DNA of 64,000 bases from assembly GCA_024710405.1 (NCBI GenBank), contig JANJUV010000001.1:1-64000 (forward strand), in the 5' to 3' direction. This DNA is from Bacteroidales bacterium. Its GTDB lineage: Bacteria; Bacteroidota; Bacteroidia; Bacteroidales; F082. Positions within the stretch are counted from its first letter, which is position 1, and each line of letters begins with the position of its first letter. The position numbers and the translations under genes are program-made. Positions 6,930 through 16,000 of this stretch are shown here, piece by piece. The notes under the pieces are model-generated. The model saw only the letters and a list, made by a program, of their open reading frames with translations, searched no databases and was not told the origin of the DNA.

Positions 6930-8012
6930 TTAGTCCCTTTTATAGCGATACCAGGCATGACAGGCGCCCTCGTTGGAAACCATGCAGGCGCCTACCGGAT
7001 CGGCAGGGTTACATACCTTGTCGAACAGCCTGCATTCAATTGGTTTTTTCAGGCCTTTCAGCACCTCCCCGCAGATGCAGCCCTTCTCCTCTCTGGTTGG
7101 CTCAATGCTTGGTGCAAAGAGTTTTGAAGCATCAAAATCAGCATATTTCTCCCTGATCCCCATACCGCTGTCTTTGAGCACACCAAGTCCGCGCCACCAG
7201 TCATCAGTCGGTTCAAAAACTTCTTCAAGCATCTGTTGTGCCTTCAGGTTACCTTCAGGTTTCACTACCCTGCTGTATTGAATCTCAACGGACGGGTTTC
7301 CGGTTTCATGTTGTCTGATAAGCATCAGTATGGACTGCATCAGGTCGAGCGGCTCAAATCCGCTGATGACCACACCCAACTGGAATTGTTCGGGGATGAA
7401 ATCAAAAATATGGGAGCCTGTAATGGTGCTCACATGACCCGGGCCTATATAACCGTTGATATTGACCCCTTCCTGAATCAGGGCTGCCATGGCCGGTGGC
7501 ATAACTTTATGGGCACTCAGCACCGAGAAATTGAACAATCCTGCCATCTGCGCTTTAATGATGCCTGCAGCGGAGGCCGGGGAGGTAGTTTCAAAACCGA
7601 TTCCCAGAAAAACGACCTTTTTGTCGCGGTTCTGCTTCGCAATCATCAGGGCATCAAGGATGGAATAAACAATGCGGACATCGGCACCGGAAGCTTTTTC
7701 CCTGTCGAGTGAAGTAGTGGAACCGGGAACCCTGATTAAATCCCCATAGGTAGCAATGATCATTCCTTCGGTGCGGGCCAGCGCTACGGCATGGTCAATA
7801 AAGCCGCGGGAAGTAACACAAACAGGGCATCCCGGTCCGGAGACCAGTTCAACCAGTTCGGGCAGAAGGGATGGGATACCAAACCGATGAATTGACATGG
7901 TATGTCCTCCGCATACTTCCATGATTCTGATGGGCTTTCGGGCTGTTTTCCGAATGAGGTCGGCCAGTGCAAGTACCTTATCCCGGTCGCGGTATTCGTC
8001 AATATACTTCAT
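6930..8012 (-). CDS. hypD: Hydrogenase formation protein HypD
   Basis: A 360-residue iron-sulfur scaffold on which, with HypC, the Fe(CN)2CO unit of [NiFe]-hydrogenase is assembled. The N-terminal CGGHTMSIHRFG and GPGCPVCVT motifs carry the cysteines used for iron binding and thiol redox chemistry. The C-terminal part has the spaced cysteines GCICGEVL, ECRLF and CNPADPVGACMVSNEGAC that hold the 4Fe-4S cluster. It lies 6 nt after hypC and 4 nt before hypE, a tight operon in the order hypC-hypD-hypE. Confidence 0.97.
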   Translation of the reverse strand: MKYIDEYRDRDKVLALADLIRKTARKPIRIMEVCGGHTMSIHRFGIPSLLPELVELVSGPGCPVCVTSRGFIDHAVALARTEGMIIATYGDLIRVPGSTTSLDREKASGADVRIVYSILDALMIAKQNRDKKVVFLGIGFETTSPASAAGIIKAQMAGLFNFSVLSAHKVMPPAMAALIQEGVNINGYIGPGHVSTITGSHIFDFIPEQFQLGVVISGFEPLDLMQSILMLIRQHETGNPSVEIQYSRVVKPEGNLKAQQMLEEVFEPTDDWWRGLGVLKDSGMGIREKYADFDASKLFAPSIEPTREEKGCICGEVLKGLKKPIECRLFDKVCNPADPVGACMVSNEGACHAWYRYKRD

Positions 8013-8018
8013 GAATAA

Positions 8019-8288
8019 TTATATGATGCGTTTGCCGGTAGTCCGCTCCTCTTCATCGAGTTCGTCGTTCAGCTGCCCAAACTCCTCAAACAGCCGCAAA
8101 GTTTCCTCGGCTTCTTCTTTTGAAATTTTCTGTAAGGCAAAACCTGTGTGTAAGAGCACATAATCGCCGGGTGCCAGTTCAGCCGGATCGAGCATTTCAA
8201 TACTTGCCTGATAAACAGCACCTCCTACAGTGCAGGTGGCCATTTCACCTTCTATTACTTCGATCCGTGCCGGTATGCTTAAACACAT
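8019..8288 (-). CDS. hypC: Hydrogenase assembly chaperone HypC
   Basis: An 89-residue HypC/HybG/HupF family chaperone that escorts the iron unit between HypD and the hydrogenase large subunit. It starts MCLSIPARI, giving the essential Cys2 after methionine removal, and contains the conserved APGDYVLLHTGFALQKI segment. The C-terminal third is acidic and helical. It is the first gene of hypCDE. Confidence 0.95.
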   Translation of the reverse strand: MCLSIPARIEVIEGEMATCTVGGAVYQASIEMLDPAELAPGDYVLLHTGFALQKISKEEAEETLRLFEEFGQLNDELDEEERTTGKRII

Positions 8289-8312
8289 AAACTTAATCTT
8301 GTTTTACGGCTT

Positions 8313-8320
8313 CAAAATTA
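8313..8320 (-). promoter_or_regulatory. -7 promoter element for hypCDE
   Basis: Reads TAATTTTG on the minus strand, 25 bp before the hypC ATG. A TTG lies about 21 bp further upstream (rc of 8344-8346 region), an acceptable -33 position for this promoter class. Confidence 0.55.
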
Positions 8321-8734
8321 CGCAGAAATTGCAAGCAGTATGACAACTGTAAGCATACGATGACAATCAATAAGCACAAAACACAGCTTTGCGCAAAAGA
8401 CCATGTTTATTTAAGCTAAGTTCTGAAAAAGAGTGACAACAACCAAAGTTTAAAAAGTAAACATTTATGAAAGGGCAGCAAACAAGAAATATTGATAAGA
8501 CAACTAATGTGTTTTGAACGGACAGACACTAAAGCCGGCCTGATGCCTAGTATTTTCTGCCTACAGAAATATTTTAACAATTTTATTGGCTGCTCACAAA
8601 CCGCACAATTACTTTCGCTATAACACTCGTAACCAATTATTTGACACACATGAAAAATTGTTTTTTTTCGATCCCATCTGGGAATACTTTAACATTTTTT
8701 AAGAAATATGATTAATCATTGCAAATAAAATGAT
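8321..8734. other. AT-rich intergenic region at the left edge of the efflux block
   Basis: No gene is supported on either strand. A short dyad cccatctggg occurs near 8674 after a T8 run. Base composition changes here by eye, from roughly half G+C in the hyp genes to about 40 percent in the following block, so a boundary of transferred DNA may lie in this stretch. Confidence 0.5.
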
Positions 8735-8742
8735 TACTTTTG
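8735..8742 (+). promoter_or_regulatory. -7 promoter element for the TetR/efflux operon
   Basis: TACTTTTG matches TAnnTTTG. The palindromic operator begins on the next base, so repressor binding would block the transcription start. Confidence 0.7.
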
Positions 8743-8760
8743 TGAGCGAATATTCACTCA
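8743..8760. promoter_or_regulatory. TetR-type operator
   Basis: TGAGCGAATATTCACTCA is an 18-bp palindrome with a single mismatched pair, located exactly downstream of the -7 element and 16 bp before the tetR start codon. Its size and position fit autorepression by the adjacent TetR-family gene. Its core recurs at 10151-10162. Confidence 0.75.
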
Positions 8761-8776
8761 CTTAAAATCTATAAAA

Positions 8777-9364
8777 TTGAAAACAGATATAACAGAACGG
8801 CAACAAGAGATTATAAATGCTTCTCTTGAGTTAATTGCAGAAAGCGGTATACAATCTTTAACCATAAAAAACCTTGCGAAGAAAATCGGTTTCGCTGAGT
8901 CCGCACTATATCGTCATTACGAAAATAAAGTTCAAATTCTATTAGCAATTCTTGATTATTTCAAGCAAAACACGGAACATTTTTTTACAAATCAATTAAT
9001 ATCAGATACTAACGCGCTTCTTAAAATTGAAAATTTGTTTCAAAATCATTTCAAGAAGTTTACTACTTCACCATCGCTGGTTTCGGTAATTTTTTCGGAA
9101 GAGATATTTCGAAACGAGGTAGAGCTCACCGACAAAGTGAAAGAAATAATGAATAAAAATACAGCAAGTCTAAAAACCATTATTGAAACCGGCCAAAGAA
9201 AGGGAGAAATAAGGTCTGATATTGAAGCCGCCCATTTGTCTATAATGATTATGGGTTCATTAAGAATGTTTGTTAAGCAATGGCATATGTCCAATTATGA
9301 CTATAACTTGATTGAGAGAGGTTCAGCGTTCAGCAATTCGATCAAAATTTTACTTAATAAATAA
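8777..9364 (+). CDS. TetR/AcrR family transcriptional regulator
   Basis: A 195-residue repressor with an N-terminal TetR helix-turn-helix (about residues 5-52; SGIQSLTIKNLAKKIG then ESALYRHYENK) and an alpha-helical ligand domain with a conserved TetR-C-like half. The start codon is TTG at 8777; there is no in-frame ATG between the operator and the HTH. It opens a long operon for an RND efflux system and probably represses it through the palindrome at 8743-8760. The inducing ligand is not predictable from sequence. Confidence 0.92.
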   Translation: MKTDITERQQEIINASLELIAESGIQSLTIKNLAKKIGFAESALYRHYENKVQILLAILDYFKQNTEHFFTNQLISDTNALLKIENLFQNHFKKFTTSPSLVSVIFSEEIFRNEVELTDKVKEIMNKNTASLKTIIETGQRKGEIRSDIEAAHLSIMIMGSLRMFVKQWHMSNYDYNLIERGSAFSNSIKILLNK

Positions 9365-9375
9365 AACCTAGAAAT

Positions 9376-9714
9376 ATGAAAATTACCGTTGTAAAAGAAA
9401 CCCCAATTGTAGAAACGCCACATAAACTTGACGTTCGCAAATTGTATGACAATGATTCTGCACAAGCCATGCACATCACCCTTCAACCGGGTGAAGCACT
9501 AAAACCACACATTACTCCGGTCGATGTATTCTTTTACATTCTGGAGGGTTCACCAGAAGTATTAGTTGGCGATGAAAAAATACAAGTACAAGCCGATTGT
9601 TTGGTAGAAAGCCCGAAGGATATTATACATTGTCTTTATAATAATTCTAGTGCAAAAGCTCGAATTTTAGTAGTGAAAGCACCAAAACCAACAACGCAAA
9701 CCAAATTATTATAA
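9376..9714 (+). CDS. Cupin-domain protein
   Basis: A 112-residue single-domain cupin with no signal peptide. The first motif is degenerate, with His near residue 46 (LKPHITP) and the following VFFYILEGSPEVLVGDE strand pair; the second motif carries a His in DIIHCLYN. This set of ligands is smaller than in classical metal-binding cupins, so metal binding is likely but not certain. It lies 11 nt after tetR and 12 nt before a small membrane protein. A sensor or detoxifying role in the efflux operon is inference from context. Confidence 0.8.
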   Translation: MKITVVKETPIVETPHKLDVRKLYDNDSAQAMHITLQPGEALKPHITPVDVFFYILEGSPEVLVGDEKIQVQADCLVESPKDIIHCLYNNSSAKARILVVKAPKPTTQTKLL

Positions 9715-9726
9715 CTCCTACTAAAC

Positions 9727-10128
9727 ATGAAATTGAACACGGTTTTTCGCTATGCCATTGCATTCATTATTATTGCTTTTGGGTTACTAACTCTGTTTTT
9801 AAGCAGTTCGGTAGTTTTTGATTTATTTGGCATCAGAGCTAAAGAGGGAAATTATGTGCTTTTTGTAGTTGTTGCAAATCTAATAAACAGCCTTCTATAC
9901 CTTCTGGCAGGGTATGGTATTATCCAAAAAAAGACTTGGACAACCAAAATTCTAAGCATTTCAGCCGGTTTACTCATAATAGCTTTTCTAGGGCTTTTTG
10001 TACACATTAATACCGGTGGTGTTTATGAGACTAAAACAATTGGAGCAATGATTTTCAGGATTTCCTTGACACTATTATTTGTAACAGTTTCTTTTCTGCT
10101 CAATAAAAGAATGAAAAATGAAAGATAA
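9727..10128 (+). CDS. Small four-helix membrane protein of unknown function
   Basis: A 133-residue inner-membrane protein with four predicted transmembrane segments (about residues 8-30, 42-64, 74-92 and 104-125). No known family motif is recognised. The C-terminal KKRMKNER-type basic tail and charge distribution suggest a cytoplasmic end. Its last codons overlap the start of the TolC-like gene by 11 nt, so translation of the two is probably coupled. Confidence 0.7.
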   Translation: MKLNTVFRYAIAFIIIAFGLLTLFLSSSVVFDLFGIRAKEGNYVLFVVVANLINSLLYLLAGYGIIQKKTWTTKILSISAGLLIIAFLGLFVHINTGGVYETKTIGAMIFRISLTLLFVTVSFLLNKRMKNER

Positions 10129-11476
10129 AAAAAATTTAAGCATCAGGTTAGTGAATATTCACACGCATAAATGGTTGTTATCATTTGCACTAGTGATATT
10201 GATATCCGTTCAAGGACAGACACAAACATGGTCGTTAGAGCAATGTATTGATACTGCCTTGGTTCATAACAAAAGCCTTCAAATAAGTAGAAATAATATG
10301 GCTATTGGCGAACAAAAACAAAAAGAAGCCATATCAAATCTTTTCCCCAAAGTCAATTTAGTTGGAGATTACAAATATTTTATTGATTTGCCATACCAAC
10401 TCATGCCCATGTCAACCTTTAACCCGACAGCGCCAGAGGGGCAATTTAAGGAGGCTCAGTTTGGCGTCCCTCATAACATAAGTGCTTCCATACAGGTAGC
10501 ATTGCCTTTATACAACCCGCAACTATATGGTGGTATCAGAACCACTAAAATTGCTGCTGAGATAACCGAATTACTAAATAAAAAAACTGAGGAACAGGTT
10601 TTTTTCGAAATTTCGAACTTCTATTATAATATTCAGATTCTACAACATCAGTTGGCTTTTGTTGACAGCAACATCGTCAATATGGCTAAACTTCTTGAGA
10701 ACCTGCAACTATTGCATCAACAGTTGATGATAAAAGGTACTGATGTTAAAAAAGTAGAGCTTCAACTGGAGCAATTAAAAACCCAAAAAGATATCATTGC
10801 AAACAATGTAGAACAGGTTATGAACGCCCTGAAATTGTCAATGGGACAGCCATCGACTCTAAACATACAGATAGAAACTGATATTCAGTTCAATATCAAT
10901 GAATATTCGAATGTAACAACTGTCGATTTGCAACTTACAAATATGCAATATCGCCTTGCGACGAGCGAGTTAAAGACCCTCAGAAATTCAAGATTGCCAT
11001 CGGTTTCATTATATGGAAGCTACGGACAAACAGGATTTGGCTACGATAAAAAGCCCAATGATTTTCTCAAATTCTTTCCTGCAAGTTTTGTGGGGATTCA
11101 ACTCTCCTATCCCCTTTTTAATGGCACAGTTACTTATCGAAAAATAAATCAGAAAAAGATAGAAATTCTAAATAGTCAGTTGCAAATAAGCTTAGTTAAG
11201 GACCAAAATAATATGCTCATTGAAAATGCTGACCGTCGCAGAGCGGTTACTCAAAAGACAATAGCAAATACTTTGTCGCAAATAAATTTGGCACAAACTG
11301 TTTATGAACAAACAATCTTACAGCAAAAAGAAGGTACCGCCAGTTTAACCGATGTGCTATTGGCAGACAATGCTTTGCGAGAGGCGCAACAAAACAATTT
11401 ATCAGCTATAGTTGAATATCTGAAAGCCGATTTGGAATTAAAAAAATTGACAGGAAATATTTCAGTAAGAAATTAA
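10118..11476 (+). CDS. TolC-family outer-membrane efflux channel
   Basis: A 452-residue outer-membrane channel of the OEP family. An N-terminal signal sequence (about residues 18-36, cleavage near GQTQT) is followed by WSLEQCIDTALVHNKSLQISRNN, the usual start of the first OEP repeat. The second repeat contains long helices and the strand PSVSLYGSYGQTGFGYDK. It would form the trimeric exit duct for the adaptor and pump encoded downstream. The ATG at 10118 overlaps the preceding gene, and a second copy of the TetR operator core lies within codons 12-15. Confidence 0.92.
   Translation: MKDKKNLSIRLVNIHTHKWLLSFALVILISVQGQTQTWSLEQCIDTALVHNKSLQISRNNMAIGEQKQKEAISNLFPKVNLVGDYKYFIDLPYQLMPMSTFNPTAPEGQFKEAQFGVPHNISASIQVALPLYNPQLYGGIRTTKIAAEITELLNKKTEEQVFFEISNFYYNIQILQHQLAFVDSNIVNMAKLLENLQLLHQQLMIKGTDVKKVELQLEQLKTQKDIIANNVEQVMNALKLSMGQPSTLNIQIETDIQFNINEYSNVTTVDLQLTNMQYRLATSELKTLRNSRLPSVSLYGSYGQTGFGYDKKPNDFLKFFPASFVGIQLSYPLFNGTVTYRKINQKKIEILNSQLQISLVKDQNNMLIENADRRRAVTQKTIANTLSQINLAQTVYEQTILQQKEGTASLTDVLLADNALREAQQNNLSAIVEYLKADLELKKLTGNISVRN
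10151..10162. promoter_or_regulatory. Second copy of the TetR operator core, inside the tolC 5' end
   Basis: GTGAATATTCAC is a perfect 12-bp palindrome matching the centre of the operator at 8743-8760 with one base changed; AG precedes it in both places. It lies 33 bp into the TolC reading frame. Binding here could act as a roadblock or control an internal promoter. A chance match of this length within 1.4 kb is unlikely but possible. Confidence 0.55.
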
Positions 11477-11500
11477 AAACACGAAATACAATAAAAGACA

Positions 11501-12574
11501 ATGAAAAAATCGATCATTTATATAGTTGTAGCATTGGCTTTAATAGCCATCACGGTATTTCAACTAAAGAAAAATAAGGAAATCACTGTAAACAGGGTTT
11601 ATCAATACGATAAAGAGCAGGCAATTAATGTACAAGCAATCACTCTGAAGCTTGAAAGTGTTCAAAACGATATTTCTTACACGGGAACTTTCGAACCCAA
11701 CAAAGAAACAAGAATCAGCGCGGATATTCAGGGGAAGATTAATTCGGTTTTGGTGGATGTTGGAAGCACGGTGCGAAAAGGTCAGGCCTTGGTTCAATTA
11801 GACAACTCTTTACTGAAACTACAATTACAAGCCATTGAAATTCAAATTGATGGATTGGAAGTGGATGTAAAACGCTACACCATACTTGTCGATGCCGATG
11901 CTATTCAAGGCGTTCAGCTGGAGAAGACCGAATTGGCTTTAAAATCGGCCAAAGTACAGAAGGCTACTTTAATGGAACAAATCAAAAAAACGACGATTAC
12001 AGCGCCTTTCAGCGGAATTGTTACCGCTAAACTAACCGAAGAAGGAGCCTTCGCAGCACCAGGTATTCCTTTACTCCAAATAACAGATATCTCAAGCCTG
12101 AAGTTTACCGTAAATGTTCCCGAACAGGACTTAAGTCAGTTCGAAACCAATCAAATCTATTCTCTTTCCGCAGATGCTTATCCGGAAACGGTGTTATCGG
12201 GTAAGGTGATCATGACAGGCAGTAAAGCCAATATGGGGAATAGTTTTCCTGTACAATTTTCGGTAAACAACACTGCCGATTTAAAAATCAAATCAGGAAT
12301 GTTTGGAAATGTACTTCCGAAAGCTACCGGGATGAAAAACGATGGGGAAGAAAAGTATATCATTATCCCGGCATCTGCTATCGTTGGAACAAACATTCAA
12401 CCACAGGTTTATCTGGTCAAAAATGGGAAAGCCATTCTTCAAAATATCACCACTTCAAACCGGTTTCAAAATAAAGTACAGGTTTCTAGTGGTTTAACCG
12501 AAGGCGATGTAATAATAACCAACGGGTTTATCAATCTTTTTGATGGCGCAAATGTTGTTTCAATTACGAATTAA
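11501..12574 (+). CDS. RND efflux periplasmic adaptor (HlyD/MFP family)
   Basis: A 357-residue membrane-fusion protein anchored by one N-terminal helix (about residues 4-21). The lipoyl half-motifs ISADIQGKINSVLVDVGSTVRKGQALVQLD and ITAPFSGIVTAKLTEEGAF flank an alpha-hairpin, followed by the beta-barrel and membrane-proximal domains. It joins the TolC channel to the RND pump. The stop codon TAA lies inside a 7-bp repeat array (12562-12582), and the next gene starts 11 nt later. Confidence 0.93.
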   Translation: MKKSIIYIVVALALIAITVFQLKKNKEITVNRVYQYDKEQAINVQAITLKLESVQNDISYTGTFEPNKETRISADIQGKINSVLVDVGSTVRKGQALVQLDNSLLKLQLQAIEIQIDGLEVDVKRYTILVDADAIQGVQLEKTELALKSAKVQKATLMEQIKKTTITAPFSGIVTAKLTEEGAFAAPGIPLLQITDISSLKFTVNVPEQDLSQFETNQIYSLSADAYPETVLSGKVIMTGSKANMGNSFPVQFSVNNTADLKIKSGMFGNVLPKATGMKNDGEEKYIIIPASAIVGTNIQPQVYLVKNGKAILQNITTSNRFQNKVQVSSGLTEGDVIITNGFINLFDGANVVSITN

Positions 12575-12582
12575 AAATTACG
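12562..12582. repeat. Heptamer array, left flank of four-helix-bundle cassette 1
   Basis: Three 7-bp units, AATTACG, AATTAAA and AATTACG. The array supplies the last codons and the stop of the adaptor gene. It is the exact inverse of the units in the right flank at 12934-12996. Confidence 0.85.
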
Positions 12583-12585
12583 AAA

Positions 12586-12945
12586 ATGAAAACTGATAAT
12601 ATAGTACAAGAGAAGTCATTTGCTTTTGCCATAAGAATTGTAAACTTCTACAAATTCCTGATAGCAGAAAAGAAAGAATATATTTTATCAAAGCAACTGC
12701 TAAGAAGCGGAATTTCAATTGGAGCGAATGTAGAAGAAGCAATTGGTGGTGTTTCTGGCAAGGACTTTTTGAATAAATTGGGAGTTGCATACAAAGATGC
12801 GAGAGAAAGTATCTATTGGCTTAAACTCTTACATGCCACAGATTATATCACAAAAAACGAATTTGAAAGCATGTTTACTGATGCCGAAGAGATTTGTAAA
12901 ATTCTCAGTAAAATTCAAATCACAACAAAAAACCGTAATTCGTAA
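12586..12945 (+). CDS. Four-helix-bundle protein (S23 / 23S rRNA intervening-sequence type)
   Basis: A 119-residue helical protein of the TIGR02436-like family first known from intervening sequences in 23S rRNA genes and related to the Avd accessory protein of diversity-generating retroelements. The conserved stretch QLLRSGISIGANVEEA (about 43-58) and the following YKDARESIYWLKLL are clear. Function is unknown. It interrupts an efflux operon between adaptor and pump, where no such component is expected, and is enclosed by inverted heptamer arrays; its stop codon lies in the right array. This suggests insertion as a cassette. No rRNA or reverse transcriptase is nearby. Confidence 0.88.
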   Translation: MKTDNIVQEKSFAFAIRIVNFYKFLIAEKKEYILSKQLLRSGISIGANVEEAIGGVSGKDFLNKLGVAYKDARESIYWLKLLHATDYITKNEFESMFTDAEEICKILSKIQITTKNRNS

Positions 12946-12996
12946 TTCGTAATTCATAATTCGCAATTCGTAATTCGTAATTCATAATTTTTAATT
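12934..12996. repeat. Heptamer array, right flank of four-helix-bundle cassette 1
   Basis: Nine consecutive 7-bp units: CGTAATT three times, CATAATT, CGCAATT, CGTAATT twice, CATAATT and TTTAATT. Each is the reverse complement of a unit or variant in the left flank. The array ends 7 bp before the ATG of the RND pump gene. Confidence 0.93.
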
Positions 12997-13003
12997 GAAA
13001 AAG

Positions 13004-16000
13004 ATGAACATTACAAAAATAGCAATCAATCGTCCATCGCTGATCATCGTTCTTTTCAGCGTATTCGCCTTGATGGGGATCATTGGATTTACAAACCTGG
13101 GGTATGAACTGTTGCCTGACTTTAACCAGCCGGTGGTTGTAATAAAAACATTGTACCCTGGTGCCGAACCCAATGAAGTGGAAACTTCGGTTTCCAGAAA
13201 AATAGAGGATGCCTTGTCGAATCTCGAAGGAGTCGATTACCTGGAAACCAAGTCGATGCCCAACGCTTCAGTTATTATTGCCAACCTGAAATACGGAACG
13301 GACTTGAACATCGCCATGCAGGATGCCCAGCGGTATATCGACAATATTAAAAAAGATCTTCCGGCAGACATTTTGAGTCCGGTGATGAGCAAGGTTTCGC
13401 CAAACGATTTGCCAATCATCTCGATCAGTGCAACAAGCAGCTTGCCTGCGACGGAATTTTATCAGAAAATGAAGGACGAATATCTGCCACAAATTCAACA
13501 ATTGAAAGGGGTAGCTGAAATTACAATGCTTGGTGGCGAAGAACGGGAAATTCAGGTGAAGGCCAATCAGGACAAACTGAAACTGTATAAAATATCGCTC
13601 TATCAGGTTGTTGAAGCCATTAACCGCTCTGGAATTGATTTGCCTGCCGGTAAAGCGCAAACCGATGAAGAGAGTAATTCAGTCAGGCTAACCGGAAAAT
13701 TCTCGACCGTAAACGACATCATGAATGTGCAGGTAGCCATGCCTGCGCCGGGAATGCCGGTCTATGTAAAAGATGTGGCAACTGTTATAGATGGTGTGAA
13801 AGAAGTAAGTTCCGTAAGCCGCTACAATGGAGTGAATGGAATAGGCCTTATGCTGAAAAAACAAGGTGATGCTAATGCAGTGGAAGTTTCAAAATTGGTC
13901 CATGCAAAACTCACCCAAATTGAAAACGCCAATACAAAATACGGGGTTAAATTTATTGTAGCAGATGATTCAACCGACATGACCATTGCGGCAGTAAATT
14001 CAGTAGTTTTTGATTTGATTTTAGCGGTAATCCTGGTTTCACTGGTTATGTTCCTGTTTTTAAGAAGCTACCGGAACTCCTTAATTGTTTTAGTCGCAAT
14101 CCCGACCTCATTAATCACCGCTTTTGCTGTGATGTGGCTGATGGGCTTCACCTTAAACCTGATGACTTTGCTGGCCATGTCGTTAATTATCGGAATCCTG
14201 GTAGATGATGCGATCGTCATCCTGGAAAACATTCAGCGACACCTCGATATGCGCAAAGACAAGGAAACTGCGGCATTGGAAGGGCGTATGGAAATAGGGT
14301 TTTCAGCCATTTCAATCACCCTGGTTGACGTGGTTGTATTCTTACCCATTCTGTTTTTGCAGGTTTTTGTGGCCGATATGCTGAAACAATTCTCAATCGT
14401 AGTAATAACATCAACACTTACCAGCTTATTGGTGGGTTTTACCCTGGTACCCTGGCTGGCTTCGCGAATAGGCAAAAAGGAAGATTTACAACCTACCAAC
14501 TTCGTGAACCGTTTTTTGCTGTGGTTTGAAAACCAGTTAACAATATTTATCAATTGGTACGGCCGTCAGTTGGAATGGGTGCTTAGCCATAAACTCATCT
14601 TTACAGGAATAGTTATTTTCCTTTTGGTAATGACAGGGGTGATGATGAAACAAGGTATTATCGGAAAAGAAATGATGTCGACCGGAGATCAGGGAAAGTT
14701 TCGTTTGAATTTGGAATATGATAAAACTACCACCGTTCAGGAGAACAATATCAGAACTCAAAAGGTAGAAAACTTTATCCTTCAGCAACCTGAAGTAGCC
14801 ACACTTTTCAGCAACGTTGCCGGACCAAGCACTGGAATCGGCAGTTTGGGGGTTGGCTCAGCCAATTTATCAGAATTTACCATTCAATTAAAGCCGGAAA
14901 AGGAGAGGGATATCAAAACTGAGGCGTTTATGAAATCGCTTCGCGAAGAGCTGAAAAAGCATTTTTCTGGAGTAAACTTTTCAATGGCCGTTCTGGGCTT
15001 ACTGCCCAAACAGGCGCCTATCAAAATAACCCTGAGCGGAAGCGATCTGGATTTGGTAATGAAAACCGGGGATAAACTGAAAGCGGCTATTGAGAAAATA
15101 CCGGGCGCCGATAATGTTCGTTTATCAGTAGAAGAAGGAAGCCCTGAATACAAAGTAATTCCTGACAAAGATAAGATGCAGCGGTTGGGATTAACAACTG
15201 CTTATGTCGGGTTAAATTTAAGGACTGCCTTCACCGGAAACGATGATGCCACGTTAACTGAAAATGGAACAGAATATCCGGTAAGGATATGGTTAGATGA
15301 TTTTGACCGGAAAAACTTTGAAGACGTACAGCGTATTTCCATCGTAAACCCAATGAACATTCCCATTGAAGTATCTCAATTTGCGGAAGTAAGACAGGAC
15401 AATTCGCCTTCGTTGCTCGAAAGATTGGACCGTCAACCGTCTGTAACCATTACTTCCGAATCGTTTGGCAGGCCATCGGGAACACTTGCTGATGAAGCAA
15501 TTGCCTTTCTGAAAACGCAGCCATTGCCCGAAGGGGTGAAATTAACCTGGGGGGCTGATATCAAAACACAGAATGAAAGTTTCGGCGCTTTGGGTTCGGT
15601 TCTTTTAATCTCATTTATACTGATTTATCTGATCATGGTAGCCCTTTATGATAGCTACATTTATCCGTTTGTGGCTCTTTTCGCAATTCCCGTGGCAGCA
15701 ATTGGTGCATTTTTAGCATTGAATTTATCATTAAACCACTTGACCCTTTTTGCACAACTTGGACTCATTATGCTTATGGGGCTGGTAACAAAAAATGCCA
15801 TCCTGATTGTGGATTTTACCAACCAGCTAAAAGCCCAGGGAAAACACTTTAAAGAGGCTTTGATCATTGCAGGCAAAGAACGGATGCGCCCTATTTTAAT
15901 GACCACGCTTGCCATGGCAATCGGTATGTTGCCCATTGCTTTGGCCCGGGGTACAGCCAGCGAATGGAAAAACGGCCTGGCATGGGTGATCATCGGTGGT

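Noticed and set aside
5906-6958. Longer HypE start at 6958
   Set aside because: It would overlap hypD by 29 nt and add eleven residues that precede the conserved family N-terminus.
8641-8690. Hairpin near 8674 as a terminator
   Set aside because: The stem is only four base pairs, the T-run precedes rather than follows it on the plus strand, and no gene ends nearby.
12562-12996. Diversity-generating retroelement or 23S rRNA intervening sequence
   Set aside because: The four-helix-bundle family occurs in both, but there is no reverse transcriptase, template or variable repeat, and no rRNA sequence anywhere in the window.
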